A stretch of DNA of 64,000 nt from Bifidobacterium sp. B4142 (GTDB taxonomy: Bacteria; Actinomycetota; Actinomycetes; Actinomycetales; Bifidobacteriaceae): NCBI RefSeq assembly GCF_026537325.1, contig NZ_JAFNMJ010000001.1:62001-126000 (forward strand), written 5' to 3'. Positions within the stretch are counted from its first letter, which is position 1. Every line of letters starts with the position of its first letter. Shown here one piece after another: positions 48,895 through 57,677 of this stretch. Below the pieces are notes generated by a model. The model ran no database searches. It was given only the letters and a program-made list of their open reading frames with translations, and was not told the origin of the DNA. The translations under genes and the position numbers were made by a program.

Positions 48895-50256
48895 ATGAGC
48901 GATACACATGTCACACAGGCCGGGGAGCTGCTGACCGCTTACGAGCAGATAGACTCTCGTCCCCTGACCGGACATCAGAAAAGCATCATCGGCCTGGCCA
49001 TAGCCGGCAACATATCCGAATTCTTCGATATGTTCCTGATCGGTTTCGTGGTCTCCCTCCTGACTTCGGCCTGGCACCTGACCGGGGTCTCCGCAGGAAT
49101 CATCCTGGCCTGCTCCGGGCTGGGCACAGTCATCGGATCCATCCTCTGGGGGCGTTTGGCCGATCGCTTCGGCCGCAAGCATGCCTTCCAGTGGTGTGTC
49201 CTCTGCTTCGTGGTCTTTACGGCCCTGTCGGTCTTCCTGCCTGACGGTGCCTGGATCCTGCTGGCCATCCTGCGCATAGGCGTGGGCATCGGCGTAGGCG
49301 GCCTTAACATTATCTCCATTCCCTACGTCCAGGAGTTCGTCCCGACCAGGCAACGCGGCATGCTCTCCGGCTTGGCCTCGGTCTTCATTCCTATGGGTCT
49401 GCTCCTGGGATCCGTCTCGCAGAGCCTGATCGGCGACAATTGGCGCGTGCTGGTGGCCCTGGGCGTTATCCCCGTCCTCCTTCTCTTCTGGCTGGCGACG
49501 GTGCCTGAGTCCCCCCGTTTCTACCAGAGTGTGGGACGTGACGACGATGCCCGCAAGGCCTTGGCCTGGGCTCTGGAGCTTCCTGTGGACCAGGTCGGTG
49601 CCCTGCCCGAGGTTGAGCAGGAACAGAAGGCCAGCTATCGTCTGCTCTTGTCCAAGCATTTGAAGCCGCTGGTCATCATTTCTGTCGGATCCTTCTGCTT
49701 TATTCTGGGTTCCTTCGCCATCCAATCCTGGGGTCAGACGCTGATGAAGGATGCCTTCGGTTTTTCAACGCAAATGGTGGCCTACCTGTTCATGGGCGTC
49801 TCCGTGGCCGACTGCATAGGCAGATTCGGCTCTGCCTGGCTGGCTGACATCATCGGCCGGCGTTGGACCATGTTCTCCTTCGGCATCATCGGGGCCCTGG
49901 GTTGCTTCTATGCAGCTTTCTTCCACAATTCCGGCTGGCAGTTCTACATCGCCGTCCTGGTCATCATGACCTTCGCAGACGGCGTCTTCGGCATCCTCAA
50001 CGCTTTCGGTGGCGAGCAGTTCCCCAACGATGTTCGCTCTACCGGACTGGGATTGGGATACGGCATCGGTGCCACAGCCAAGATAGTAGGCCCTATATTC
50101 ATGGGGCTCCTGGTGGGCGGCGACTATGTCTCCCAGCACATCAACATCGGCGTTGTCACCACGGCATTCACCTTCTTCGGTGTCTGCCTGGTCATCGGCG
50201 CTGTTATATACCTCTTTGCCCAGGAGACCAAGGGCAAGGATCTGGAAAGCCTGTGA
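48895..50256 (+). CDS. MFS sugar/sugar-acid transporter
   Basis: A 453-residue major facilitator with 12 predicted helices. Motif A occurs twice in the pattern GRLADRFGRKHAF (after helix 2) and ADIIGRRWTMFS (after helix 8), with PESPRFY between the halves and PETKG-like QETKGKD at the end, as in the sugar-transporter subfamily. It is the only transporter of the SorC-linked operon and so should carry the unphosphorylated substrate in by H+ symport. The ribosome binding site is weak (GAAAGAAAAG). Confidence 0.9.
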   Translation: MSDTHVTQAGELLTAYEQIDSRPLTGHQKSIIGLAIAGNISEFFDMFLIGFVVSLLTSAWHLTGVSAGIILACSGLGTVIGSILWGRLADRFGRKHAFQWCVLCFVVFTALSVFLPDGAWILLAILRIGVGIGVGGLNIISIPYVQEFVPTRQRGMLSGLASVFIPMGLLLGSVSQSLIGDNWRVLVALGVIPVLLLFWLATVPESPRFYQSVGRDDDARKALAWALELPVDQVGALPEVEQEQKASYRLLLSKHLKPLVIISVGSFCFILGSFAIQSWGQTLMKDAFGFSTQMVAYLFMGVSVADCIGRFGSAWLADIIGRRWTMFSFGIIGALGCFYAAFFHNSGWQFYIAVLVIMTFADGVFGILNAFGGEQFPNDVRSTGLGLGYGIGATAKIVGPIFMGLLVGGDYVSQHINIGVVTTAFTFFGVCLVIGAVIYLFAQETKGKDLESL

Positions 50257-50295
50257 GGACGGGCAGCAGGGTCTGCGCACACAGGTAAGCAAACC

Positions 50296-50325
50296 GGGCC
50301 GGCTTTTCACAGGGAGGGTCGGCCC
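50296..50325 (+). terminator. Hairpin after the MFS gene
   Basis: GGGCCGGC (50296-50303) pairs with GTCGGCCC (50318-50325) with one mismatch, 40 bases after the MFS stop and 25 before the aldolase-type gene. No strong T tract follows. It could lower expression of the last gene. Confidence 0.45.
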
Positions 50326-50350
50326 CATATTGGGAATGGTGGTGGTTCTT

Positions 50351-51043
50351 ATGACGTCCTTGGCTGATTTTCCTGATGAGGTACGTGTTGAAGTGGGGCT
50401 GGTCCGTGAGCATGTTGCCGCCCTGCATGACCAGCTGATCAAGTGGGGGCTGGTGGTGTGGACGGCCGGGAACGTCTCGCAGCGTCTGCATTCGGCCGAC
50501 TTGCTGGTGATCAAGCCGTCCGGGGTGCGCTATGAACAGTTGACGCCGGAATCAATGGTGGTTACGGATCTGGAAGGGCATGTGGTGGACGGATCTGCCA
50601 CCCCCTCCTCGGATGTGTTTTCACATGCCTACATCTACCGGCATATGCCTGAAGTGTTTGGCGTGGTGCATACGCATTCGACCTTTGCGACGGCCTTTGC
50701 TGCAGTGGGCCGGTCAATTCCATGCGTATTGACGATGATGGGTGACGAGTTCGGTGGTCCGGTGCCGGTGGGGCCCTTCGCCCTGATCGGTTCAGACCAG
50801 ATAGGTCGTGGGGTGGTCGAGACCCTGGCGGAACATCCGGGCAGCCCTGCGGTGCTCATGCGCAATCACGGCCCCTTCACTGTCGGTGCTGATGCTGAGG
50901 CTGCGGTTAAGGCGGCGGCGATGACGGAGGAAGTGGCGCGTACGGTGTGGGCTGCCGAGCAGATCGGTACGCCAGTGCCCCTGTCCGACGAGGATGTGGC
51001 GAGTCTGAACGACCGTTACCAGCACGTGTACGGCCAGCACTGA
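50351..51043 (+). CDS. Class II aldolase/epimerase, AraD/UlaF-like
   Basis: A 230-residue zinc-dependent class II aldolase-family protein. Zinc ligands are expected at the two His of VVHTHSTFATAF (about residues 98-109) and the His in RNHGPFTVG (about 168). TAGNVSQRL and KPSGVRYEQLTPESMVV form the phosphate pocket. Its length equals L-ribulose-5-phosphate 4-epimerases (AraD, UlaF, about 230), and the operon produces L-ribulose 5-phosphate, so 4-epimerisation to D-xylulose 5-phosphate is the best guess; an aldolase activity cannot be excluded. The ATG at 50351 was chosen over an in-frame ATG at 50336. Confidence 0.85.
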   Translation: MTSLADFPDEVRVEVGLVREHVAALHDQLIKWGLVVWTAGNVSQRLHSADLLVIKPSGVRYEQLTPESMVVTDLEGHVVDGSATPSSDVFSHAYIYRHMPEVFGVVHTHSTFATAFAAVGRSIPCVLTMMGDEFGGPVPVGPFALIGSDQIGRGVVETLAEHPGSPAVLMRNHGPFTVGADAEAAVKAAAMTEEVARTVWAAEQIGTPVPLSDEDVASLNDRYQHVYGQH

Positions 51044-51127
51044 GGCTGAATACGATACCTCGCCCCGACAGGTGAGCGTCAACAGTGCAGGTGCTCGCCG
51101 TGGCAGATTCGAATTAGACTGGAGACC

Positions 51128-51748
51128 ATGACCAGATCTTCCCAAGAAGTGCAGCGGCAACTGGATCGGATCGTGGCCCTGGGCTATCCGGATGTGGCGG
51201 ACATCAGCGCAGCCGCTTTCAGAGCCTTGGCCCAGCCCCTGATCTCTGCGCTGGAGTCCACTGAGCTGGGCGAGCAGATTCTGCTCATTCCTACCAGGGA
51301 GCTGGTCTCGCCCGAGTCGCTGATCGCCCGGACCAGCATCAATCGCATGGCGGGCTTCACCACCATGCCTCCGCGCGACATCGCCAGCTTCCTGCCCCAG
51401 AACGGGTTCGAGCCGCCCGAGGGACCCTTCTACATTGTCCTGGAGCCGCACACCGGCACCTGCTATACCAACCGAGAACCGGACGTAGCACGTAAGCTGA
51501 TAGACTCCGACGACCGGCTCCCTCTGACCTTGGAGGAGGGGCTGGCCATCGCCACCCAGCATCCCGATTGGCTGGCGGTCAAGAATGGCTTCAACCTGCT
51601 GGGTTCCTACAGCGCCGACGGGCGCGTGCCCAGCATCTGGATGAGTCAGAACGCACCCCGTCTGGGCTCGGTCTGGCCCAACTCGCGCCACACCTGGCTG
51701 GGCAACGCCTACTGCGAGGGCCGCCGCGGCGTCTCCCTCTTCCAGTGA
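51128..51748 (+). CDS. DUF5701-like protein
   Basis: A 206-residue soluble protein that I recognise, with moderate confidence, as the DUF5701-type family of actinobacteria. Features: an N-terminal helical stretch (VQRQLDRIVALGYPDVA), ILLIPTRELVSPESLIART, PFYIVLEPHTGTCYTN, and a C-terminal half ending in SRHTWLGNAYCEGRRGVSLF. No catalytic signature, signal peptide or membrane segment. The function is unknown. It is a single gene between the sugar-acid island and leuA. Confidence 0.7.
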   Translation: MTRSSQEVQRQLDRIVALGYPDVADISAAAFRALAQPLISALESTELGEQILLIPTRELVSPESLIARTSINRMAGFTTMPPRDIASFLPQNGFEPPEGPFYIVLEPHTGTCYTNREPDVARKLIDSDDRLPLTLEEGLAIATQHPDWLAVKNGFNLLGSYSADGRVPSIWMSQNAPRLGSVWPNSRHTWLGNAYCEGRRGVSLFQ

Positions 51749-51972
51749 GCGCTCTGTCAGTGCTTGCATCGTGTGGTGTTTGCAACTTGGGCGACCATGC
51801 GAATCATGCCGGACTCTGTGCGCTCGCCATCCTCTGAGTCGGAATGCGGACCCGCACCGCATATCCCGGCTCTCCTCCGGTAGGATAATGGCACCCCCGG
51901 TACGCTTTCGGTCTGCCCAAATACCTATGCCGGGTGATATGTGGTTTTCGACGAACGAAAGAAGGAGGAGAG

Positions 51973-53883
51973 ATGGATCAGGATCGTGCATCCGTGTTTG
52001 ATCTTGCGGCCCAGGCCGCGGCGTCCAATGGAGGGAACAACGACCTGCTGCTGCCTCCCCCCAGGTTCGTGGGTTCGCCGCAAAAGCCCAGCGCCATGCC
52101 CTACAACAAGTATGTGGCCTACAACAAGCAGGTCCCCTTTGACTATCCGCAGCGTACCTGGCCGGGCAAGACCCTGAAGCGGGCGCCCCGCTGGTGCTCG
52201 GTGGATCTCCGTGACGGCAACCAGGCACTGGTCGACCCCATGGATTCCGAGCGCAAGCTGAGATTCTGGAATCTGCTGATTTCCATGGGCTTCAAGGAGA
52301 TCGAGGTGGGCTTCCCCTCGGCCTCCGAGACCGATTACGACTTCATCCGCTTGTTGATAGAACGCGAGCTGATTCCCGACGACGTGACCATCGTGGTCCT
52401 TACCCAGGCCCGCGAGCACCTGATTCGCCGTACATATGAGGCCCTGCGTGGGGCCAAGCGGGCTGTGGTCCACTTCTACAACTCGGTTTCGGTCCTGCAG
52501 CGGGAAGTCGTCTTCCACAAGGACAAGGCCGGTATTAAGAAACTGGCCACCGATGCCGCCGAACTCTGCCGCTCCCTGGAGGCCGATGCCGGGGGCGCTG
52601 ATCTTTCCTATGAGTACTCGCCCGAGTCCTTCTCCGGTGCCGAGCCCGAGTATTCTCTGGAGGTCTGCAACGCGGTCATCGACGTGATCCGGCCCACGCC
52701 GGAGCATCCCATGATCATCAATCTGCCCAACACCGTGGAGATGACCACCCCCAACGTCTTCGCCGATGAGGTGGAGTACATATCCACCAACCTCAAAAAC
52801 CGGGATGCGGTGGTGCTTTCCCTGCACCCCCACAACGACGAGGGCATGGCTGTTGCCGCCACCGAGCTCAGCCTGCTGGCCGGGGCCGACCGGGTGGAGG
52901 GATGTCTGCTGGGCAATGGCGAGCGTACCGGCAATGTTGACATTTGCACGGTGGGGCTGAACCTGCTGGTCCAGGGGATCGATCCCCAGCTGGACTTCTC
53001 CGATATGCCCGGCATCCGTCGGACGGTGGAGTACTGCAATCAGATCGCCGTCTCCGAGCGGCACCCCTATGCGGGCAACTTCGTCTTCACGGCCTTCTCC
53101 GGCTCTCATCAGGATGCCATCAAGAAGGGACTGGATGCCCGGCAGCAGGCGGCTTTGCGTGCCAATGCCAACCCCGATGACTTCCTCTGGCTGGTGCCCT
53201 ACCTGCCCATCGACCCCAAGGATGTGGGCGGCAACTATGAGGCCATCATCCGGGTCAACTCCCAGTCGGGCAAGGGCGGCATGGCCTACCTGCTCAAGGC
53301 CAACCATCATCTGGATCTGCCCAAGCGCCTTCAGGTGGAGTTCGAACGGCTGGTTCAGGACTATGCCGACAGGACCAAGCACGAGGTCAAGGATGCCGAT
53401 ATCTGGCGGCTCTTCAAGGATGAGTACCTGCCCGTCGAGGCCGGGGGAAGCGTGGTCGGCGGCGAGTCCATGGCCGATCAGCGTGATGAGACCCTGCATC
53501 AGTGGGGACGTTTCAAGTTGCTGAATGTGGCAGTCACCTCCGGCGAGGACGGCTCCGACACAGTTCTCGATGCCGCCCTGCTGGACCGGGGGCTTGCCCC
53601 AGGCGATCCTGAGGTGCGTCGTCATGTTCAAGGGCATGGGAATGGTCCGATCGCGGCCTTCCTGGACGCACTCAAATCCCTGGATCAAACTGTCTCGGTC
53701 CTGGATTACGCCGAGCACGCTATGACCGCAGGCACGGATGCTCTGGCTGCCTCCTATGTGGAATGCCAGGTGGGCGAACCGGCTAGGTCCAGGGTGATCT
53801 GGGGTGTGGGCATCGATTCGTCCATCTCCACCAGCTCCCTCAAGGCCATCATCTCGGCCCTCAATCGCTTTCAGCGCGGCTAG
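51973..53883 (+). CDS. leuA: 2-Isopropylmalate synthase (actinobacterial type)
   Basis: Condenses acetyl-CoA with 2-ketoisovalerate, the first committed step to leucine. The 636-residue protein is of the long LeuA2 type: leader MPYNKYVAYNKQVPFDYPQRTW, TIM barrel with WCSVDLRDGNQAL, NLPNTVEMTTPNVFADEV, LHPHNDEGMAVAATEL (zinc His pair) and GNGERTGNVD. The C-terminal LeuA regulatory domain (from about residue 500) binds leucine for feedback inhibition. The ATG at 51973 is preceded by GAAGGAGGAG. The 224-base leader contains GGATAAT, a possible -10, but no obvious leucine-rich leader peptide. Confidence 0.95.
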   Translation: MDQDRASVFDLAAQAAASNGGNNDLLLPPPRFVGSPQKPSAMPYNKYVAYNKQVPFDYPQRTWPGKTLKRAPRWCSVDLRDGNQALVDPMDSERKLRFWNLLISMGFKEIEVGFPSASETDYDFIRLLIERELIPDDVTIVVLTQAREHLIRRTYEALRGAKRAVVHFYNSVSVLQREVVFHKDKAGIKKLATDAAELCRSLEADAGGADLSYEYSPESFSGAEPEYSLEVCNAVIDVIRPTPEHPMIINLPNTVEMTTPNVFADEVEYISTNLKNRDAVVLSLHPHNDEGMAVAATELSLLAGADRVEGCLLGNGERTGNVDICTVGLNLLVQGIDPQLDFSDMPGIRRTVEYCNQIAVSERHPYAGNFVFTAFSGSHQDAIKKGLDARQQAALRANANPDDFLWLVPYLPIDPKDVGGNYEAIIRVNSQSGKGGMAYLLKANHHLDLPKRLQVEFERLVQDYADRTKHEVKDADIWRLFKDEYLPVEAGGSVVGGESMADQRDETLHQWGRFKLLNVAVTSGEDGSDTVLDAALLDRGLAPGDPEVRRHVQGHGNGPIAAFLDALKSLDQTVSVLDYAEHAMTAGTDALAASYVECQVGEPARSRVIWGVGIDSSISTSSLKAIISALNRFQRG

Positions 53884-53972
53884 AGGTCATAGGGGTAGGC
53901 CCCCTGTCAATCTTGCGGTCCGATCGGGACGCAGTCGATCTGTTCAGATCAGACCGGGTTGTCCGGACAGAC

Positions 53973-56198
53973 CTACTGCTGGGATGACTCTGACTCGGAA
54001 TTGCCATCGGTGGTTCCGCTGTTGCCGCCCTCGGCCCCGCCTCCATTGCCTGAGCCCGAACCGCTTCCGGCTCCTGATTCCTCCTGCGGGGTTGTTCGCT
54101 GCTGGTTGCGTCGCTGAGGCACGTATTCATAATTGTAGTTACGCTTGGGCATATAGGAGTAGCTCTGCTTATACCCGGTGCCCCAGCTGCCGTCCGGTCC
54201 GCCGATCTTGCCATGGTCCTCGGCCGCAGGGAAGCGCTCCACCGGGCTGTTGCCCAGGGCCGACTTCATGTACTGGGTGAACAGCTGGACCGGATAGAAC
54301 TCGTTCTGGTATACATCAGGTACCTTGAGGGCGCTGCCGTCCTCCCCTTGGTTCCAGACAGCGAAAGTGGTCAGAAGCGAGGGAGTGAATCCGATGAAGG
54401 AGATGGCAGTCTGGTCGTTGGCTGTGCCTGTCTTGCCAGCGATGGGCCGACCCAGGGAACGTGCATAGGACGCAGTGCCGTACTGAACCGTAGTGGTCAT
54501 GGCTTTCTGCAGCAGGGCCACTTGGTCGGCGTTGAAGACTTGGTCCGACTGGATAGCCGCCGTGTAGAGCTCCTGATCTTTGGTGTCCTTGACTTGGGCT
54601 ACCAGATGCAGCAAGGGTCGCTTGCCCTCGTTGGCCAGAGTGGCGTATCCCTGTGTCACGTCATAGACCGAAAGGGCATCCAGACCCAGGGTGTCGAAGG
54701 TGGTCGTGTCGTCGATCTTGCCGGTAATGCCAGCCGTGTGGGCCAGCTGAGCCGTTTTCTGCGAGGTCACGTGCTCGCCCAGGTCCATGAAGACCGTGTT
54801 AACCGAATTGGCGAAGGCCGAGTAGAGGTTGATGTACCCATAGCTGACCTGCCCGGCGTTGGCAACGGATTTGCCCACGCTGGAGAAAGTTCGAGGAGAG
54901 TTCCCATTGAAGACCGTGTTGAGACTGACTCCATCCTGGATGGCTCCTAACAGGGTGTAGGCCTTCATCGTCGAACCTACTTGGAAGTTAGCCTGGTCCA
55001 CGTTATTGAGTTGGTGGGTGAGGTAGTCGTCCCCGGCGTACAACGAGATGATGGCACCAGTTTTGGGGTCGACCGAGAGCCCCCCGGTCTGCAGGGTGGG
55101 AGGCTGATTCTTATTGCCGGTGGTCGGGCTGGCCACCTGGAACATGAGATCCTGCTTATCCTTTTGGATGGTAGTAATGATCCGGTAGCCGCCTGTATCC
55201 AGATCGTCCGCGGTAAAGGGAGCCTTTTTACCGGAGGACAGCTCGTTGCGGACCATGCGTAGCAGGTAGCCGTTGGGTCCCTGGTAGACGTTCTCCGGCG
55301 AGTATTTGATGGTCTGCGGCATCTGGGCACCGACCCGATCTTTGTGGCTGATGTAGTGGTCCTCCTCCATGATGCCCAGCACCCGGTGGAAGCGTGATTC
55401 GGCCTGTTTGGGGTTGACCGCTGGATCCCAGGAGGCCGGTGCAGGAATGATGCCAGCCAACATGGCCGACTCGGGCATGGTCAGGTCCTTGGCATCCTTG
55501 CCGAAGTAATTCTGGGCGGCGGCCTGGATCCCGTAGGCGCCACGGCCGAAGTAGATGGTGTTCATGTAGTTGCACAGGACCGTGTCCTTGCTCTCGGTCC
55601 TGGAGATCTTCAAAGAGAGGATGGCCTCGCGCAGCTTGCCCTTGTAGGAGGTGGTCTCACCCAGATAGTAGCGCTCAGCGTACTGCTGGGTGATGGTGGA
55701 TCCGCCCTGCCGGGTGCCCTTGGTCACGTTGTTGAGCAGGGCCCGACCGATGCCCTTGAGGTCGATGCCGTTGTCTTTATAGAAGGAGCGGTTCTCCGAA
55801 GCGACGACTGCATTGCCCACATACTTGGGCAGGACAGCGCAGTCGATGATTTCCCGGTTCTGGTCGGCATAGGTTCCAATGGGGGTGGTGCCGTCCGCAT
55901 AGTAGACCGTGGTCTTTTGCGCTAGCGCTTGCTTTTCCGGTGGGATGATTTCAGTGGTCAGATACAGGTACGCGAAGGCCGCCGCTCCGGCGACCAGCAC
56001 CAGTCCCAGCAAAGCCAGGGTCCACTTAAGCACACGATGCGACTTGCGGGGTCGTCCGCGACGGGGGCCGCCGCCACGAGGATTCCGGTCGGCATGCCGC
56101 GAGGTGAGCCTGTCGGTGCGATTCCTGCCGCCGCGCGTCCCGGATCGGGTCCTGCGTGAGGGCGAGGTCGAACTGACTGAACGAGTCTGATTGGCCAT
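53973..56198 (-). CDS. Class A penicillin-binding protein
   Basis: A bifunctional peptidoglycan synthase of 741 residues. Arg/Gly-rich cytoplasmic tail (1-55), one anchor helix (WTLALLGLVLVAGAAAFAYLY, about 59-79), then the GT51 glycosyltransferase with VVASENRSFYKDNGID (catalytic Glu, about residue 136) and RQGGSTITQQYAERYYLG. The transpeptidase domain has SxxK in GSTMKAYTLLG, SVN in FANSVNTVF and KTGT in AGKTGTANDQT. The tail (about 690-741) is Gly/Ser/Glu-rich. The ATG at 56198 was chosen; a GTG three codons earlier is also possible. Confidence 0.94.
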   Translation of the reverse strand: MANQTRSVSSTSPSRRTRSGTRGGRNRTDRLTSRHADRNPRGGGPRRGRPRKSHRVLKWTLALLGLVLVAGAAAFAYLYLTTEIIPPEKQALAQKTTVYYADGTTPIGTYADQNREIIDCAVLPKYVGNAVVASENRSFYKDNGIDLKGIGRALLNNVTKGTRQGGSTITQQYAERYYLGETTSYKGKLREAILSLKISRTESKDTVLCNYMNTIYFGRGAYGIQAAAQNYFGKDAKDLTMPESAMLAGIIPAPASWDPAVNPKQAESRFHRVLGIMEEDHYISHKDRVGAQMPQTIKYSPENVYQGPNGYLLRMVRNELSSGKKAPFTADDLDTGGYRIITTIQKDKQDLMFQVASPTTGNKNQPPTLQTGGLSVDPKTGAIISLYAGDDYLTHQLNNVDQANFQVGSTMKAYTLLGAIQDGVSLNTVFNGNSPRTFSSVGKSVANAGQVSYGYINLYSAFANSVNTVFMDLGEHVTSQKTAQLAHTAGITGKIDDTTTFDTLGLDALSVYDVTQGYATLANEGKRPLLHLVAQVKDTKDQELYTAAIQSDQVFNADQVALLQKAMTTTVQYGTASYARSLGRPIAGKTGTANDQTAISFIGFTPSLLTTFAVWNQGEDGSALKVPDVYQNEFYPVQLFTQYMKSALGNSPVERFPAAEDHGKIGGPDGSWGTGYKQSYSYMPKRNYNYEYVPQRRNQQRTTPQEESGAGSGSGSGNGGGAEGGNSGTTDGNSESESSQQ

Positions 56199-56391
56199 GC
56201 CAACCACGCTATCCGGCAGGGCTGAAAACTGTTCGACCTAGGGCTGAACGTTCATCATTTTCGTACGTTTGTGCCCAGCTCGAAGCGAGTTCTGCTACTG
56301 AGTGCGAAGATACGGTTTAATTCCATTCATGCTTTCCATCGGGAGAAGGTATGCTTAAGTTGGAATAACTCAGTAAATCAGAGGAGTTTGT

Positions 56392-57534
56392 ATGAGCATC
56401 CGTGTAGCTATAGCGGGCGTGGGCAACTGCGCTTCCTCGCTGGTACAGGGAGTCGAGTATTACAAGGACGCCAAGGATGATGACAAGATCCCCGGCATCA
56501 TGCACGCCAATTTCGGCGGCTACCGAATTCGTGACGTGGAGTTCGTGACCGCCTTCGATGTGGATTCACTCAAGGTTGGCAAGGACTTGAGCGAGGCCAT
56601 CTTCGCCTCGCAGAACAACACTTACAAGTTCTGCGACGTTCCCAACAAAGGCGTGGAGGTGCTGCGCGGGCCGACCGGCGACGGGTTGGGTGAGTACTAC
56701 AGCAAGATGATCACCGAATCGGACGCCGAGCCTGTTGATGTGGCCCAGGTTTTGCGCGACAAGAAGGTCGATGTACTGGTCTCCTACCTGCCCGTCGGCT
56801 CTGAGCAGGCTGACAAGGCCTATGCCACCGCTGCCATCGAGGCAGGGTGCGCCTTCGTCAACTGCCTGCCCGTCTTCATCGCCTCCGACCCCGAGTGGGC
56901 CCAGAAGTTCCGCGATGCCGGCCTGCCCATCGTAGGCGACGACATCAAGAGCCAGGTGGGCGCCACTATCACACACAGGGTCATGGCCCGCCTCTTCGAG
57001 GATCGCGGCGTGCGTCTGGACCGCACCTACCAGCTGAACGTGGGGGGCAACATGGACTTTATGAACATGCTGCAGCGCTCTCGTCTGGAATCCAAGAAGG
57101 TTTCCAAGACCCGTGCCGTTACCTCTATCGTTCCTCATGATATGGATCCTCATAACGTCCACATCGGTCCCTCTGACTACGTGGCTTGGCTGGATGACCG
57201 CAAGCTGGCCTTTGTGCGTCTGGAAGGCACCACCTTCGGCGATGTTCCTCTGAATCTGGAGTACAGGCTGGAAGTCTGGGATTCACCTAACTCGGCCGGC
57301 ATCGTCATCGATGCCCTGCGTGCCGCCAAGATAGCCCTGGACCGCCACCTGGCCGGCCCGGTGCTGGCCCCCAGCTCCTACTTCATGAAGTCCCCCGCTG
57401 TCCAGCATGAGGACAACGAGGCCCGTCAGCTGGTCGAGGATTACATCGTCGGCAAGGTGGAGAGCGACGAGAGCGCTTTGGATGCCGATGTCAAGGCCGC
57501 CAAGGAGAACGGCAAGGACGTCTGGCACGCCTGA
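56392..57534 (+). CDS. ino1: myo-Inositol-1-phosphate synthase
   Basis: Converts glucose 6-phosphate to myo-inositol 1-phosphate with bound NAD; in actinobacteria the product feeds phosphatidylinositol and mycothiol-type compounds. The 380-residue protein has the NAD fold [22 protein letters not shown] (residues 3-24), [44 protein letters not shown] and [12 protein letters not shown], all family hallmarks. Clear ribosome binding site AGAGGAG. It is a single gene closed by a strong terminator. Whether this organism makes mycothiol or inositol lipids cannot be told from the window. Confidence 0.94.
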   Translation: MSIRVAIAGVGNCASSLVQGVEYYKDAKDDDKIPGIMHANFGGYRIRDVEFVTAFDVDSLKVGKDLSEAIFASQNNTYKFCDVPNKGVEVLRGPTGDGLGEYYSKMITESDAEPVDVAQVLRDKKVDVLVSYLPVGSEQADKAYATAAIEAGCAFVNCLPVFIASDPEWAQKFRDAGLPIVGDDIKSQVGATITHRVMARLFEDRGVRLDRTYQLNVGGNMDFMNMLQRSRLESKKVSKTRAVTSIVPHDMDPHNVHIGPSDYVAWLDDRKLAFVRLEGTTFGDVPLNLEYRLEVWDSPNSAGIVIDALRAAKIALDRHLAGPVLAPSSYFMKSPAVQHEDNEARQLVEDYIVGKVESDESALDADVKAAKENGKDVWHA

Positions 57535-57566
57535 GTAGAACTCAGTCGGGCACTGTCAGGCGCTTG

Positions 57567-57615
57567 ATATAAGCCTGTGGGCGACCTCTTTCGGGGGTCG
57601 CCCACAGGCTTATAT
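57567..57615. terminator. Strong bidirectional terminator between ino1 and the GH51 gene
   Basis: A perfect 20-bp inverted repeat (57567-57586 and 57596-57615) with a 9-base loop, beginning ATATAAGCC and containing TGTGGGCGACC. It lies between two convergent genes and can serve both, though the T run on each side is short. Confidence 0.88.
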
Positions 57616-57677
57616 GGTTGGATCGTAGATTCGAATCGGCGGATTGCAGGCATAGCCCAATCCGCCGATTGCTGCTG

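Noticed and set aside
51925-53718. 597-codon minus-strand frame opposite leuA
   Set aside because: Antisense shadow without domain character; leuA is certain.
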